From: Proteiniphilum sp.
Lineage (GTDB): Bacteria > Bacteroidota > Bacteroidia > Bacteroidales > Dysgonomonadaceae
Reading direction: 5' to 3'
Length of the DNA stretch: 32,519 nt
NCBI GenBank assembly: GCA_015478855.1
Contig: JADMKJ010000206.1
Location: forward strand, 30,968 to 63,486
A program made the position numbers and the translations under genes. Position 1 is the stretch's first letter, and each line of letters opens with the position of its first letter. The notes below the pieces were generated by a model. That model was not told the origin of the DNA, did not search any database, and saw only the letters and a program-made list of their open reading frames with translations. Shown here piece after piece: positions 7,054 through 17,607 of the stretch.

Positions 7054-7061
7054 CAAATATA
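7054..7061 (-). promoter_or_regulatory. -7 promoter box for the SPFH gene
   Basis: Minus strand reads TATATTTG, an exact TAnnTTTG match, 35 bases before the ATG at 7018. The 266-base AT-rich gap 7019-7284 separates divergent SPFH and M3 peptidase genes and holds this box and another at 7211-7218; nothing else is evident there. Confidence 0.4.
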
Positions 7062-7210
7062 ATGGTTATTATTTATTTTAAAGGCTAAAATTGCGCAAAT
7101 AATTATTATTTAACATTTCATGCAATAGTAGCCCTCTTACAATTGAATCAATACCTTTAAGTTATACTTGATTTTGTGTTGTTTATACTTTATAAAAAAG
7201 GAAAAATGAT

Positions 7211-7218
7211 TAACTTTG
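7211..7218 (+). promoter_or_regulatory. -7 promoter box for the M3 peptidase
   Basis: TAACTTTG matches TAnnTTTG exactly, giving a leader of about 60 bases before the ATG at 7285. No -33 TTTG is seen at 19-21 bases. Confidence 0.4.
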
Positions 7219-7284
7219 CACATTAGTCAGGAAAAGAACAAAAGTATATAGAACTATAAATTAGTCATCAAATTTTTATATTGA

Positions 7285-9393
7285 ATGAAAAAACTTTTTT
7301 TAATCTCAATTGCATTTATGGCATTAGTTGCGTGCACCAAGAGTGATAAGTCCGCCGAAAAGGGGGCAATCTTCATGACAGCGTTCGACACACCTTTCGG
7401 TGCACCACCATTCGACAAGATCAGCGTGGATGATTATGTACCTGCATTCGAAGCAGGGATGACGCAACAAGCGGCAGAAATCGACTCCATCGTCAGCAAT
7501 CCTGAACCACCCACATTCGAAAATACTATTCTGGCACTTGACAACAGCGGATCGGTGCTGAGTCGTGTATCGGCTGTATTCTACGGGCTGGAAGGGACCG
7601 ACACCAACGAGGAGATGCAGAAAATCAAGTCAGAGCTGTCGCCCAGGCTCACCGCACACGGTGACAACATCAACCTGAACGAACAACTGTTTGAACGGAT
7701 AAAAACAGTGTACGACAATGCCTCATCGCACAATCTCACACCCGAGCAATACAGACTGCTGGAGGACTATTACAAGGATTTTGTCCGTTCCGGCATTATG
7801 CTCAGCGAGACAGATAAAGATAAACTGCGTGATATCAACAAACAACTCTCAGCGCTGACCATCAAATTCAACAACAATGTACTGGCAGAAACCAACAACT
7901 ATACGCTGGTCATCGACAATGAAGAAGATCTTGCAGGCCTACCGCAAAGCGTGGTCAGTGCTGCTGCAGAAGCTGCAGGAGAAGAGGGTAAATGGATTTT
8001 CACACTGCATAAACCAAGCTGGATCCCCTTCCTGCAATATGCCGACAACCGCGATCTGCGTGAAAAACTTTACAAGGCGATGTACCTACGTGCCAACAAC
8101 GACAACGAGTTCGACAACAAGGGCCTGATCAATGAGATTGTCAATCTCCGCCTGGAACGCTCCAACCTGCTGGGCTTCGAATCATTTGCCCATTATGCTC
8201 TGGATGACCGCATGGCCAAAAACAAGGAGAATGTATATAAGTTATTGAATGATGTGTGGGTGTATGCCCTTCCGCAGGCAAAGAAAGAGGCTGCAGAACT
8301 TCAGAGGCTCATCGATGAAGAGGGAGGCGATTTTAAACTGGCTTCATGGGACTGGTGGTATTACACCGAGAAGCTACGCCAGGAGAAATATGCCCTCAAC
8401 GAAGAAGAATTGCGACCCTATTTTAAGATGGAGAACGTGCGCGAAGGGGTATTTATGGTTGCAAACAAACTGTACGGACTCAATTTTAAGAAACTGGATA
8501 ATGTTCCTCTCTACAATCCCGAGGTGGAGGCTTATGAGGTGACTGAAGCCGACGGTACACATGTTTCACTTTTCTACACCGACTACTTCCCCCGTGCCAG
8601 CAAGCGTGCCGGTGCATGGATGAGCAGCTTCCGCAAACAAACAACCAGGAACGGAGAAGATGTACGTCCCATCATCTACAATGTGGGTAACTTTACCAAG
8701 CCACTGGCCGACACCCCTTCACTCCTCTCACTCGATGATGTGGAGACACTCTTTCATGAATTCGGACATGCACTCCACGGGATGCTGTCGAAAGTGACCT
8801 ACCAGGGATTGTCGGGTACCAGCGTCGCACGCGATTTTGTGGAGCTTCCTTCTCAGATCATGGAACACTGGGCTTTCAAACCTGAAGTATTGAAGATGTA
8901 TGCAAAGCATTATGAAACAGGTGAGGTGATCCCCGATGCACTGGTTGAAAAAATTGAGGCTGCAGGCAAGTTCAATATGGGCTTCACCACTGCCGAATTT
9001 GTTGCGGCCGCATTGCTCGATATGGATTATCACACACAAACAGCAAAGCAGGAATATGATGTGAATGCATTCGAAACAGCATCGATGAACAAGATTGGTA
9101 TGATCGATGAAATCATACCACGCTATAAAAGCACCTACTACTCGCATATCTTCAGCAGCCCTGAGGGATATGCTTCGGGTTATTACAGCTACCTGTGGTC
9201 AGAGGTGCTCGATGCCGATGCTTTCCAGGCATTTGCCGAGAAAGGCATCTTCGATCAGGAGACAGCGACACTGTTCCGCGAGAATATACTGTCGAAAGGA
9301 AACACGGAAGATCCCATGGAGCTGTACGAGAAATTCCGCGGGGCTGAACCCGACCCTTTATATCTGTTAAAAAACAGAGGGTTTATTGAATAA
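7285..9393 (+). CDS. dcp: M3 family peptidyl-dipeptidase lipoprotein
   Basis: 702 residues, close to the usual Dcp/oligopeptidase A length. The N-terminus MKKLFLISIAFMALVAC is a lipoprotein signal with the acylated cysteine at 17, so the enzyme should sit on a membrane facing the periplasm. The zinc site HEFGH (491-495) and the third ligand E520 (VELPSQIMEHW) are intact, and the GYYSYLWSEVLDADAF region near the C-terminus is typical of M3. Zinc metallopeptidase that removes dipeptides from the C-terminus of short peptides. It is probably transcribed alone from the box at 7211. Confidence 0.92.
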   Translation: MKKLFLISIAFMALVACTKSDKSAEKGAIFMTAFDTPFGAPPFDKISVDDYVPAFEAGMTQQAAEIDSIVSNPEPPTFENTILALDNSGSVLSRVSAVFYGLEGTDTNEEMQKIKSELSPRLTAHGDNINLNEQLFERIKTVYDNASSHNLTPEQYRLLEDYYKDFVRSGIMLSETDKDKLRDINKQLSALTIKFNNNVLAETNNYTLVIDNEEDLAGLPQSVVSAAAEAAGEEGKWIFTLHKPSWIPFLQYADNRDLREKLYKAMYLRANNDNEFDNKGLINEIVNLRLERSNLLGFESFAHYALDDRMAKNKENVYKLLNDVWVYALPQAKKEAAELQRLIDEEGGDFKLASWDWWYYTEKLRQEKYALNEEELRPYFKMENVREGVFMVANKLYGLNFKKLDNVPLYNPEVEAYEVTEADGTHVSLFYTDYFPRASKRAGAWMSSFRKQTTRNGEDVRPIIYNVGNFTKPLADTPSLLSLDDVETLFHEFGHALHGMLSKVTYQGLSGTSVARDFVELPSQIMEHWAFKPEVLKMYAKHYETGEVIPDALVEKIEAAGKFNMGFTTAEFVAAALLDMDYHTQTAKQEYDVNAFETASMNKIGMIDEIIPRYKSTYYSHIFSSPEGYASGYYSYLWSEVLDADAFQAFAEKGIFDQETATLFRENILSKGNTEDPMELYEKFRGAEPDPLYLLKNRGFIE

Positions 9394-9451
9394 ACAGAAA
9401 CGCTGCGTTATCAGTCAACTGTTTAACGTGGAGTGCAAATCATTTTTAATT

Positions 9452-9485
9452 TCGCCGGATGAGTTTACACAAAATTATCCGGCGA
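9452..9485 (+). terminator. Hairpin after the M3 peptidase gene
   Basis: Perfect 9-bp arms TCGCCGGAT (9452-9460) and ATCCGGCGA (9477-9485) with a 16-base loop, 58 bases after the stop codon. The following bases (TATTGTTCTT) are only partly T-rich, so it is a weak intrinsic terminator or an mRNA-end stabiliser. Confidence 0.5.
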
Positions 9486-9513
9486 TATTGTTCTTAAAAA
9501 GATAAAAAAAACG

Positions 9514-9521
9514 TATATTTG
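9514..9521 (+). promoter_or_regulatory. -7 promoter box for secDF
   Basis: TATATTTG is an exact TAnnTTTG match, with about 100 bases of leader to the ATG at 9625. A TTG at 9488-9490 is 23 bases upstream, slightly too far for an ideal -33 element. Confidence 0.45.
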
Positions 9522-9624
9522 CACGCTCAAAAAGAAGGGGCAGGAAACATCCCTTAAATTTCAGTCGTGAATATCATTTAACAACCTACAAAAGTAAAAA
9601 TTGTAAATTTAAAGTAATATTGAA

Positions 9625-12552
9625 ATGCAAAACAAAGGATTTATTAGAGTTTTCAGTATTATCCTGACAGCTATCTGTTTGTTCTATCTCTCTTTCACTC
9701 TGGTTGGAAGACAGTACAATAAGAAAGCGGATCAATACGCCAATGGAGACTTAGCCCTGAAGAATCATTATCTTGATTCGTTATCCACCGAGAAAGTCTA
9801 TCTTAATTACACACTTAAGCAGATACGTGAAAAAGAGATCGGCTTAGGTCTTGACCTGAAAGGTGGTATGAACGTGGTTCTCGAGATCGATGCTGCACAA
9901 GTACTCAACTCGCTTGCAAACACCGATGATCCTCAGTTCAATCAGGCATTGAGAGAGACAGTCATTCAAAACCGCCGGGGCAGTTCGTCTGACTTCATCT
10001 CGCTTTTCCAGCAGAACTATGAAAGGATTAATCCGGAGGGAAAGCTGGCCAATATTTATAGTATAACAATGAGCGAAAGGGTGAACCCCACGGCATCCAA
10101 CAGCGAAGTAATTTCAATATTACGTAATGAACTCACCAGTGTAGCCGATAATTCATTCAATGTACTTGCAACCCGTATTGACCGTTTCGGTGTGGTTGCT
10201 CCAAACATACAAAAGTTAGACCGTGCAGAACGTATACTGGTGGAGCTACCCGGTATTACCGAGCCGGAACGTGTTCGTAACCTGTTACAGGGAAGTGCTA
10301 ACCTGGAATTCTGGAAGACCTACAATGTCAACCAGCTGGGTATCTACTTCAATGAAATGAACTCCAGATCGGGCGAATATGCCATGGCAAAGAGAACTGA
10401 ACTCACTGACACTACCGCAGTATCTGAAGTTGCTGAAGATTCACTTACAGTGGCCGATCCACTCTCATTACCAGTAATGGAAGATGAGGAGAAGATTGTG
10501 ATTGACAAAAGTTTAGTTGAATATTTCAATGAACCCTATTTCGCGATGAGTGGCATAGGCGGTCCGATCGTGGGAAGTGCATCTAAACTCGATACCGCTG
10601 CCATCAATTTTCTGTTGAATCGCTATAAAGATATTTTTCCTGCAGATGTACGATTTAAGTGGGGATTCAAGCCCATCGATCAGCGTGAGACCTATTTCCA
10701 GCTTTTCGCACTCAAGGGTGACGGCAGCAAGCGGGGACCGGCTCTTGAAGGAGATGTGATCACCAATGCCCGTGCTGACCAGGGACAACAGGGATCAGCC
10801 TGGGAAGTGACCATGTCTATGAACTCCACTGGTGCCAGTCGCTGGTCCACCATCACCGGAACCGAAATAGGAAACTCCATCGCTATTGTCCTGGATGGTT
10901 CTGTCTATTCGGCACCAACGGTCAACGGACGTATCGACGGAGGTCGCTCTTCCATCACCGGTAATTTCACGCCACAGGAAGCACAGGACCTGGAGAACGT
11001 GCTCAAGTCCGGGAAGATGCAGGCCGGCGTACGTATCGTACAGGAAGATGTGGTAGGGCCTTCACTGGGACAGGAAGCGATCAATGATGGGTTTATCTCA
11101 TTCATCATTGCTTTGGTAGTATTGTTTATCTTCACCATGCTGCTTTACGGTGTAATACCGGGTTCGGTGATAAACTCAGCATTATTGCTCAACTTCTTCT
11201 TTACGTTGGGTGCTCTTGCTGCCTTCCAGGCGGTACTCACACTACCCGGTATTGCCGGTATGATCCTCTCACTTGCCATGGCGGTGGATGCAAACGTGCT
11301 TATTAATGAGCGTATCAAGGAGGAGCTGGCAGCAGGTAAAACTTTACGACGTGCAGTGGAAGACGGATATAAGAACGCTTTCTCTGCTATTCTTGACTCC
11401 AACTTAACGACGATCATCACCGGTATCATCCTCGCCCTTTTTGGTACGGGAGCCATCAGAGGATTTGCCATCACCCTGATCATTGGTATCACAGCTTCGT
11501 TCCTGACAGCGGTTTTCATCACTCGTATGGTGTACGAAAATCGTTTCTCCAAAGGAAAATGGCTGAATCTTGATTTCAACACTTCCTTTTCCAGGGCTAT
11601 CTTCAAGGAGTACAGCTTCGACTTCATCCACAATAGTAAGAAGATTTTGCTGATCATCGGTGTATTTGTCATCATCAGCGTTATCTCTCTCATCTCTATC
11701 GGAATGAATGTGGGTATTGACTTCTCAGGCGGTCGCAACTATATCGTACGATTTGATCAGCCAGTTAGCACCGGGGATGTGCAAAATTCACTGACACCCT
11801 ACTTTGGTGAATCAGTACGTGTGATCACCATCGGTTCGAGCAATCAGGTGCGTATCTCCACGAACCATATGATTGAGTCTGATGGCGAAAACATCGAAGA
11901 GGAACTGCGCGATCTGCTCAGTCAGGGACTGCAGGAATACATCACTCCGGGACAAACGATCGATGATCATATACAGAGTTCCCAGAAGGTGGGACCCAGT
12001 ATCGCCGAGGACATGATAAGAAACGCCTTCCTGGCATTGACCATCGCGCTCATATGTATGGGACTCTACATCCTGTTCCGCTTCCGTAACTGGTCGTTCT
12101 CACTGGGAACAGTGGCTGCACTGGGTGTGGATGCCTTTGCAGTGATTGGACTCTATTCATTGCTTTGGAAAGTGATGCCCTTCTCGATGGAGATTGACCA
12201 AACGTTCGTGGCAGCCATCCTCACCATTGTAGGGTACTCTATCAACGACAAGGTGGTGGTGTTCGACCGTGTGCGTGAATACATGCAACTCTATCCTAAA
12301 CGTGGACTGAGACCTCTGTTCAACGACTCTATGAACGCTACGCTGGCGCGTACCATCAATACCGGTTTAAGTACCATCCTGGTAATCATCTGTATCCTCT
12401 TCTTCGGTGGAGATGCAGTGAGAAGTTTTGTATTCGCCATGCTTATTGGTGTGGTGGTAGGAACGATCACCAGTCTGTTCGTCGCTTCACCGGTAGCCTA
12501 CGTGATCATGCGCAACCAGCAAAACAAGCATCTGCCGGAAGGAAAGAAATAA
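9625..12552 (+). CDS. secDF: Fused protein translocase subunit SecDF
   Basis: 975 residues combining SecD and SecF in one chain. An N-terminal membrane segment (8-27) precedes the P1 region with GLGLDLKGG (73-81); the large periplasmic domain runs to about 490; the SecD membrane block contains MAVDANVLINERIKEE (around D555). The SecF half starts near 650, with GIDFSGGRN at about 697-705 and GYSINDKVVVFDRVRE (D875) in its membrane block. Together the halves form the 12-helix RND-like unit that uses the proton gradient to help SecYEG complete protein export. A strong terminator follows at 12577-12606, so the gene is transcribed on its own. Confidence 0.95.
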   Translation: MQNKGFIRVFSIILTAICLFYLSFTLVGRQYNKKADQYANGDLALKNHYLDSLSTEKVYLNYTLKQIREKEIGLGLDLKGGMNVVLEIDAAQVLNSLANTDDPQFNQALRETVIQNRRGSSSDFISLFQQNYERINPEGKLANIYSITMSERVNPTASNSEVISILRNELTSVADNSFNVLATRIDRFGVVAPNIQKLDRAERILVELPGITEPERVRNLLQGSANLEFWKTYNVNQLGIYFNEMNSRSGEYAMAKRTELTDTTAVSEVAEDSLTVADPLSLPVMEDEEKIVIDKSLVEYFNEPYFAMSGIGGPIVGSASKLDTAAINFLLNRYKDIFPADVRFKWGFKPIDQRETYFQLFALKGDGSKRGPALEGDVITNARADQGQQGSAWEVTMSMNSTGASRWSTITGTEIGNSIAIVLDGSVYSAPTVNGRIDGGRSSITGNFTPQEAQDLENVLKSGKMQAGVRIVQEDVVGPSLGQEAINDGFISFIIALVVLFIFTMLLYGVIPGSVINSALLLNFFFTLGALAAFQAVLTLPGIAGMILSLAMAVDANVLINERIKEELAAGKTLRRAVEDGYKNAFSAILDSNLTTIITGIILALFGTGAIRGFAITLIIGITASFLTAVFITRMVYENRFSKGKWLNLDFNTSFSRAIFKEYSFDFIHNSKKILLIIGVFVIISVISLISIGMNVGIDFSGGRNYIVRFDQPVSTGDVQNSLTPYFGESVRVITIGSSNQVRISTNHMIESDGENIEEELRDLLSQGLQEYITPGQTIDDHIQSSQKVGPSIAEDMIRNAFLALTIALICMGLYILFRFRNWSFSLGTVAALGVDAFAVIGLYSLLWKVMPFSMEIDQTFVAAILTIVGYSINDKVVVFDRVREYMQLYPKRGLRPLFNDSMNATLARTINTGLSTILVIICILFFGGDAVRSFVFAMLIGVVVGTITSLFVASPVAYVIMRNQQNKHLPEGKK

Positions 12553-12576
12553 GAAAATGTTTTTCGAACTTATCAA

Positions 12577-12606
12577 AACGGGTGGCAATGATGCTGCCCG
12601 TTTTTT
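12577..12606 (+). terminator. Rho-independent terminator of secDF
   Basis: A 10-bp stem (AACGGGTGGC paired with GCTGCCCGTT, with two G-U pairs), a 6-base loop and a run of six T. It lies 25 bases after the secDF stop. Confidence 0.9.
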
Positions 12607-12629
12607 GTTTGATAAAATGCATAAACAGA

Positions 12630-12660
12630 TTGGCTGGTGTCAATTTTTTTTATACTTTTG
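12630..12660 (+). promoter_or_regulatory. Promoter of the tRNA-Thr gene
   Basis: TTG at 12630-12632, then 20 bases, then TACTTTTG at 12653-12660, a complete -33/-7 pair of the Bacteroidota type. Transcription should start a few bases before the tRNA at 12673. Confidence 0.7.
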
Positions 12661-12672
12661 CCATCGCTTAAC

Positions 12673-12745
12673 GCCACAATAGCTCAGTTGGTAGAGTAAC
12701 GCATTCGTAACGCGTAGGTCGCGAGTTCAAGTCTCGCTTGTGGCT
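12673..12745 (+). tRNA. tRNA-Thr (anticodon CGU)
   Basis: A 73-base cloverleaf. The acceptor arms GCCACAA and TTGTGGC pair perfectly; the D stem GCTC/GAGT has a G-U pair; the T stem GCGAG/CTCGC is perfect with loop TTCAAGT; the discriminator is T. The anticodon loop TTCGTAA gives CGT, which reads ACG (Thr). The anticodon stem has an A31-C39 mismatch at the loop end. CCA is not encoded. It has its own promoter and terminator, so it is a single-gene unit. Confidence 0.95.
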
Positions 12746-12769
12746 CTGAAGATACAACACATCACCCTG

Positions 12770-12804
12770 GTCCTGCTCTTTCCGGAGAGTCAGGACTTTT
12801 TTTT
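12770..12804 (+). terminator. Rho-independent terminator after tRNA-Thr
   Basis: GTCCTG (12770-12775) pairs with CAGGAC (12791-12796), extended inward by CTCT/AGAG around a bulged T, and followed by eight T. Confidence 0.9.
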
Positions 12805-12834
12805 GTGAACAATTTTTTCTTTCCTCTATTTTTG

Positions 12835-12842
12835 TATCTTTG
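12835..12842 (+). promoter_or_regulatory. -7 promoter box of the atp operon
   Basis: TATCTTTG is an exact TAnnTTTG match 48 bases before the atpD ATG, just after the tRNA terminator. No -33 TTTG is at the ideal distance; the nearest is 29 bases upstream, within the terminator T run. Confidence 0.5.
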
Positions 12843-12872
12843 TGGATGGGCGACGTCATGCCGACCTATTGA

Positions 12873-14667
<1,795 letters not shown>

Positions 14668-14671
<4 letters not shown>

Positions 14672-15099
14672 AAAAACTGATCATCAATTTTCTAATTATT
14701 CACACCGTAGTGATGGCTGTCACCGGTGTGGGTGTCTGGTTGCTGACTGTAGCCTATTTCCCGGCACTGCAGGCAAAAGGGTATGTTGTCATCCCTCTTT
14801 TCTTCTACCTGCTGGGGATCATCTTCATCACACAGTTTCGCCGTTCGGCAATCACCCATCCGGTGAAGATGGTGAACCTCTACATGTTGCTGAAGGTGAT
14901 CAAGGTGTTTGTCTCCTTCATTACCATCCTCATCTACTGGTTCATTCACAAGGCTGGTATCCGCAGCTTCGTCATCATCTTCATCATCTTCTATCTGATC
15001 GACCTGGTATGGGAGACCTACATCTACCTGCGAATGGAGAAGTACATCAAATACAAGTCTGATCACGACAAACCGCCTAAAGAGCCTTTTGAACTATGA
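14668..15099 (+). CDS. Small membrane protein of the atp operon (AtpI-like position)
   Basis: 143 residues with about four membrane helices (roughly 5-27, 40-56, 69-90, 96-117) and a charged tail ending in PPKEPFEL. It lies between atpC and atpB, overlapping each by 4 bases, so it is made together with them. The position and topology suggest a role like AtpI (helping c-ring assembly or ion uptake), but I see no clear AtpI sequence signature, so this is inference from context. Confidence 0.75.
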
Positions 15100-16247
15100 G
15101 ACGCAGCATCACCCTCACAGCACTGATCATTATCACCCTGTTGTTCTCTGCCGCTACCGCTGCCGCTCTTCCGGTAAGCAAGGAGGTCGCTGGTGGAGAT
15201 GAGCTCAACGTGAAGGAGATGATCCTGCACCACCTGGCCGACAGCTACGAGTGGCACATCACGGGTAACGGAGAGAAAGATCTCTCCATCCCCCTCCCTG
15301 TGATTCTACGCAGCCAGAGGAGCGGCTGGCACCTCTTTCTATCCTCCCGCCTCCATCATGGTGAAGAGAGCTATCACGGTTTCAGGATCGCTTCCGAAGG
15401 AAGGTATGCCGGTAAGATCGTGGAGGTCAGGCACGATGGAGCCGACAGCCGACCCCTCGATCTCTCCCTCACCAAAAATGCCGCTTCGCTGCTGTTCAGT
15501 TCACTGCTGCTGATCCTGCTGGTCCTCGCCGCTGCACGCAGCGTCAGCCGTGACCCGCTGAAACCAAAAAAGGGACTTGCCGGCCTGATGGAGATGGCAG
15601 TGGTGATGATTGAAGATGAGCTGATCAAACCAACAGTGGGCAAGGATTACGCACGCTACTCCCCCTATCTGCTGACCCTCTTCTTCTTCATCCTGATAAA
15701 CAACCTGCTGGGGTTGATCCCTCTTTTCCCGGGAGGGGCCAACGTGACCGGCAACATTGCCGTCACCCTGGTGCTGGCCGTCACCACCTTCCTGGTGGTC
15801 AACTTCACCGGATCGAGAGAATATTACCGGGAGATATTCTGGCCCGATGTGCCGGTATGGCTGAAGGTCCCTTTTCCTCTGATGCCGATCATCGAGGTGG
15901 TAGGTCTGTTCACCAAACCCTTTGCGCTGATGATCCGTCTCTTCGCCAACATCATGGCAGGACACGCCATCGTGCTGGGACTCACCTCACTGATTTTTGT
16001 ATCGGTAAGCCTGGGATCCACCATCAACGCCTCCATGACGGCCGCATCGGTGCTGTTCACTGTATTCATCAATTTTGTAGAGTTGCTGGTGGCTTTTATC
16101 CAGGCCTACGTCTTCACGCTGCTGTCGGCTGTCTTCATTGGCCTGGCACGGGTGGAGCCACATGCTGCCCGCAGTGGTGAGCACACGCCGACAAATAAAA
16201 AAACCAAACAAATAGAACAAAATTCATTACAAGATATCAATCACTAA
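15096..16247 (+). CDS. atpB: ATP synthase Fo subunit a
   Basis: 383 residues, much longer than the about 270 of Escherichia coli. A signal peptide (1-25) and an extra extracytoplasmic domain (about 26-125) come first, then a membrane segment near 130-147 and the conserved core: LFFFILINNLLGLIP (195-209), FTKPFALMIRLFANIMAGH with the essential arginine R281, and the last helix VELLVAFIQAYVFTLLSAVF. The C-terminal tail is polar and rich in Lys, Gln and Asn. It forms the two half-channels for the ion. The start overlaps the preceding gene by 4 bases. Confidence 0.96.
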   Translation: MRRSITLTALIIITLLFSAATAAALPVSKEVAGGDELNVKEMILHHLADSYEWHITGNGEKDLSIPLPVILRSQRSGWHLFLSSRLHHGEESYHGFRIASEGRYAGKIVEVRHDGADSRPLDLSLTKNAASLLFSSLLLILLVLAAARSVSRDPLKPKKGLAGLMEMAVVMIEDELIKPTVGKDYARYSPYLLTLFFFILINNLLGLIPLFPGGANVTGNIAVTLVLAVTTFLVVNFTGSREYYREIFWPDVPVWLKVPFPLMPIIEVVGLFTKPFALMIRLFANIMAGHAIVLGLTSLIFVSVSLGSTINASMTAASVLFTVFINFVELLVAFIQAYVFTLLSAVFIGLARVEPHAARSGEHTPTNKKTKQIEQNSLQDINH

Positions 16248-16264
16248 ACAATTAAACAAATCGT

Positions 16265-16513
16265 ATGGAACTATTATCAGTGATGCTGCAGATACAGCAT
16301 GAAGCGTTGAGCACGTTGGGTTTGGCCGTGGCCATAGGAGTGGCCGTGATGGCAGCAGCCTTCGGTATTGGCAGAATTGGCCAGTCGGCCCTCGAGGGCA
16401 TCGCCCGCCAGCCGGAGGCGGCCGCCGACATCCGCACCACCATGATCATCTCGGCAGCCCTCATCGAAGGGGTGGCGCTGTTTGCCATTGTCGTGTGTGG
16501 TTTCATCCTTTAA
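16265..16513 (+). CDS. atpE: ATP synthase Fo subunit c
   Basis: 82 residues forming a two-helix hairpin: helix 1 with the glycine-rich GIGRIGQSALEGIARQPE leading to the polar ARQPE loop (47-51), and helix 2 with the ion-carrying glutamate E68 (ALIEGVALF). Lined up on the loop against the sodium-type Ilyobacter subunit, the Gln32 position is Ile35 and the Ser66 position is Gly69, so the sodium ligands are missing and proton coupling is likely. It is 17 bases after atpB. Confidence 0.96.
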   Translation: MELLSVMLQIQHEALSTLGLAVAIGVAVMAAAFGIGRIGQSALEGIARQPEAAADIRTTMIISAALIEGVALFAIVVCGFIL

Positions 16514-16525
16514 CCTGACTGCACT

Positions 16526-17026
16526 ATGTCGTTATTGACACCCGAACCGGGACTGCTCTTCTGGATGATGATCTCTTTCGGGATCGTCCTCCTGATATTG
16601 GTCAGGTATGGGTTCCCGGTGATCCTCAAGGCGGTTGAGAAAAGGAAGAACTACATCGAGGCATCTATCCGGGCTGCCCGCGAAGCTCAGGAGGAGCTGG
16701 GCAAGGTCGTGGAGACCGGCGAGCGGTTGCTGACTGAAGCCCGCAGGGAGCAACATGCTATCCTGAAAGAGACCACACGGCTCAAGGAGCAACTGATCGG
16801 GGAGGCGCGCGCCGGTGCGGCCGCCGAATCGGAGAAGATGCTGGCAGCCGCCCGCAGTAGGATCGAGGCCGAAAGGGAAGAGGCGCTGCGCACCATCCGT
16901 CGCGAGGTCTCGACCCTCTCAGTGCAGCTGGCTGAGCGAATCCTGCGTGAGCGACTGGGCGATGAGCAGGAGCAGATGAAGATGATCGACCGCCTGCTGG
17001 ACGAAGTAGATATTTCCAAATCCTGA
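16526..17026 (+). CDS. atpF: ATP synthase Fo subunit b
   Basis: 166 residues. One N-terminal membrane helix (about 10-28) followed by a long, highly charged helix (35-150) full of Glu, Arg, Lys and Ala, the right-handed coiled-coil of the peripheral stalk. The end (LSVQLAERILRERLGDEQEQMKMIDRLLDEV) matches the delta-binding part. Two copies should form the stator holding F1. It starts 12 bases after the atpE stop and ends 5 bases before atpH. Confidence 0.95.
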   Translation: MSLLTPEPGLLFWMMISFGIVLLILVRYGFPVILKAVEKRKNYIEASIRAAREAQEELGKVVETGERLLTEARREQHAILKETTRLKEQLIGEARAGAAAESEKMLAAARSRIEAEREEALRTIRREVSTLSVQLAERILRERLGDEQEQMKMIDRLLDEVDISKS

Positions 17027-17031
17027 CGACG

Positions 17032-17592
17032 ATGAACACCGGACTCATCTCCACCCGTTACGCCAAAGCACTGCTGGACCATGCCATCGCATCGGGAGAG
17101 CAGCAGGAGGTCTATCACAGGATGAAGACCCTTGCCGCCATGTTCATCGAACAGCCTGCACTGCGCCGGGCACTCAGCGGAGCGGTCAACACAAGAGAGA
17201 AGAAGATCTTCCTCCTGCGTACCGCCAGCGGGGGTGATCTGCCTCCCTCGCTGGAGCGGATGCTCGGGTTGATCATGGAGAACGAACGGGAGGAGCTGAT
17301 CCACTATATCGCCCTACGCTACACGGAGCTCTATCGCGATCGTTTTAACATCCAGTATGGCAGGCTTATCACGGCTATACCGATCGATGAGAAAACAGAA
17401 AAACGGTTTATCGAACATATAAGGAAGATCGTCGGCGGCAGGCTGGAGGTGGAGCCGGTGGTTGATCCCGCCATCATTGGCGGTTTCATCCTCTACCTCG
17501 ATGATTACCGCTGGGATGCCAGCGTGGCCGGCGAACTATCCCGCATCCGCAACAGGTTCAGGATCCTGGATGCGTCCATTGAAACAAGATGA
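17032..17592 (+). CDS. atpH: ATP synthase F1 subunit delta
   Basis: 186 residues, the usual OSCP/delta length. The N-terminal helical bundle begins TGLISTRYAKALLDHAIASG, and the C-terminal part has the family segment VEPVVDPAIIGGFILYLDDYRWDASV with the conserved glycines. It fixes the peripheral stalk to the top of F1. The gene follows atpF by 5 bases. Confidence 0.94.
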   Translation: MNTGLISTRYAKALLDHAIASGEQQEVYHRMKTLAAMFIEQPALRRALSGAVNTREKKIFLLRTASGGDLPPSLERMLGLIMENEREELIHYIALRYTELYRDRFNIQYGRLITAIPIDEKTEKRFIEHIRKIVGGRLEVEPVVDPAIIGGFILYLDDYRWDASVAGELSRIRNRFRILDASIETR

Positions 17593-17607
17593 AACAATGA
17601 ATTGAAC

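Noticed and set aside
7091..7098. Palindrome TTGCGCAA upstream of the SPFH gene
   Set aside because: An isolated 8-base palindrome with no extension or second copy; expected by chance.
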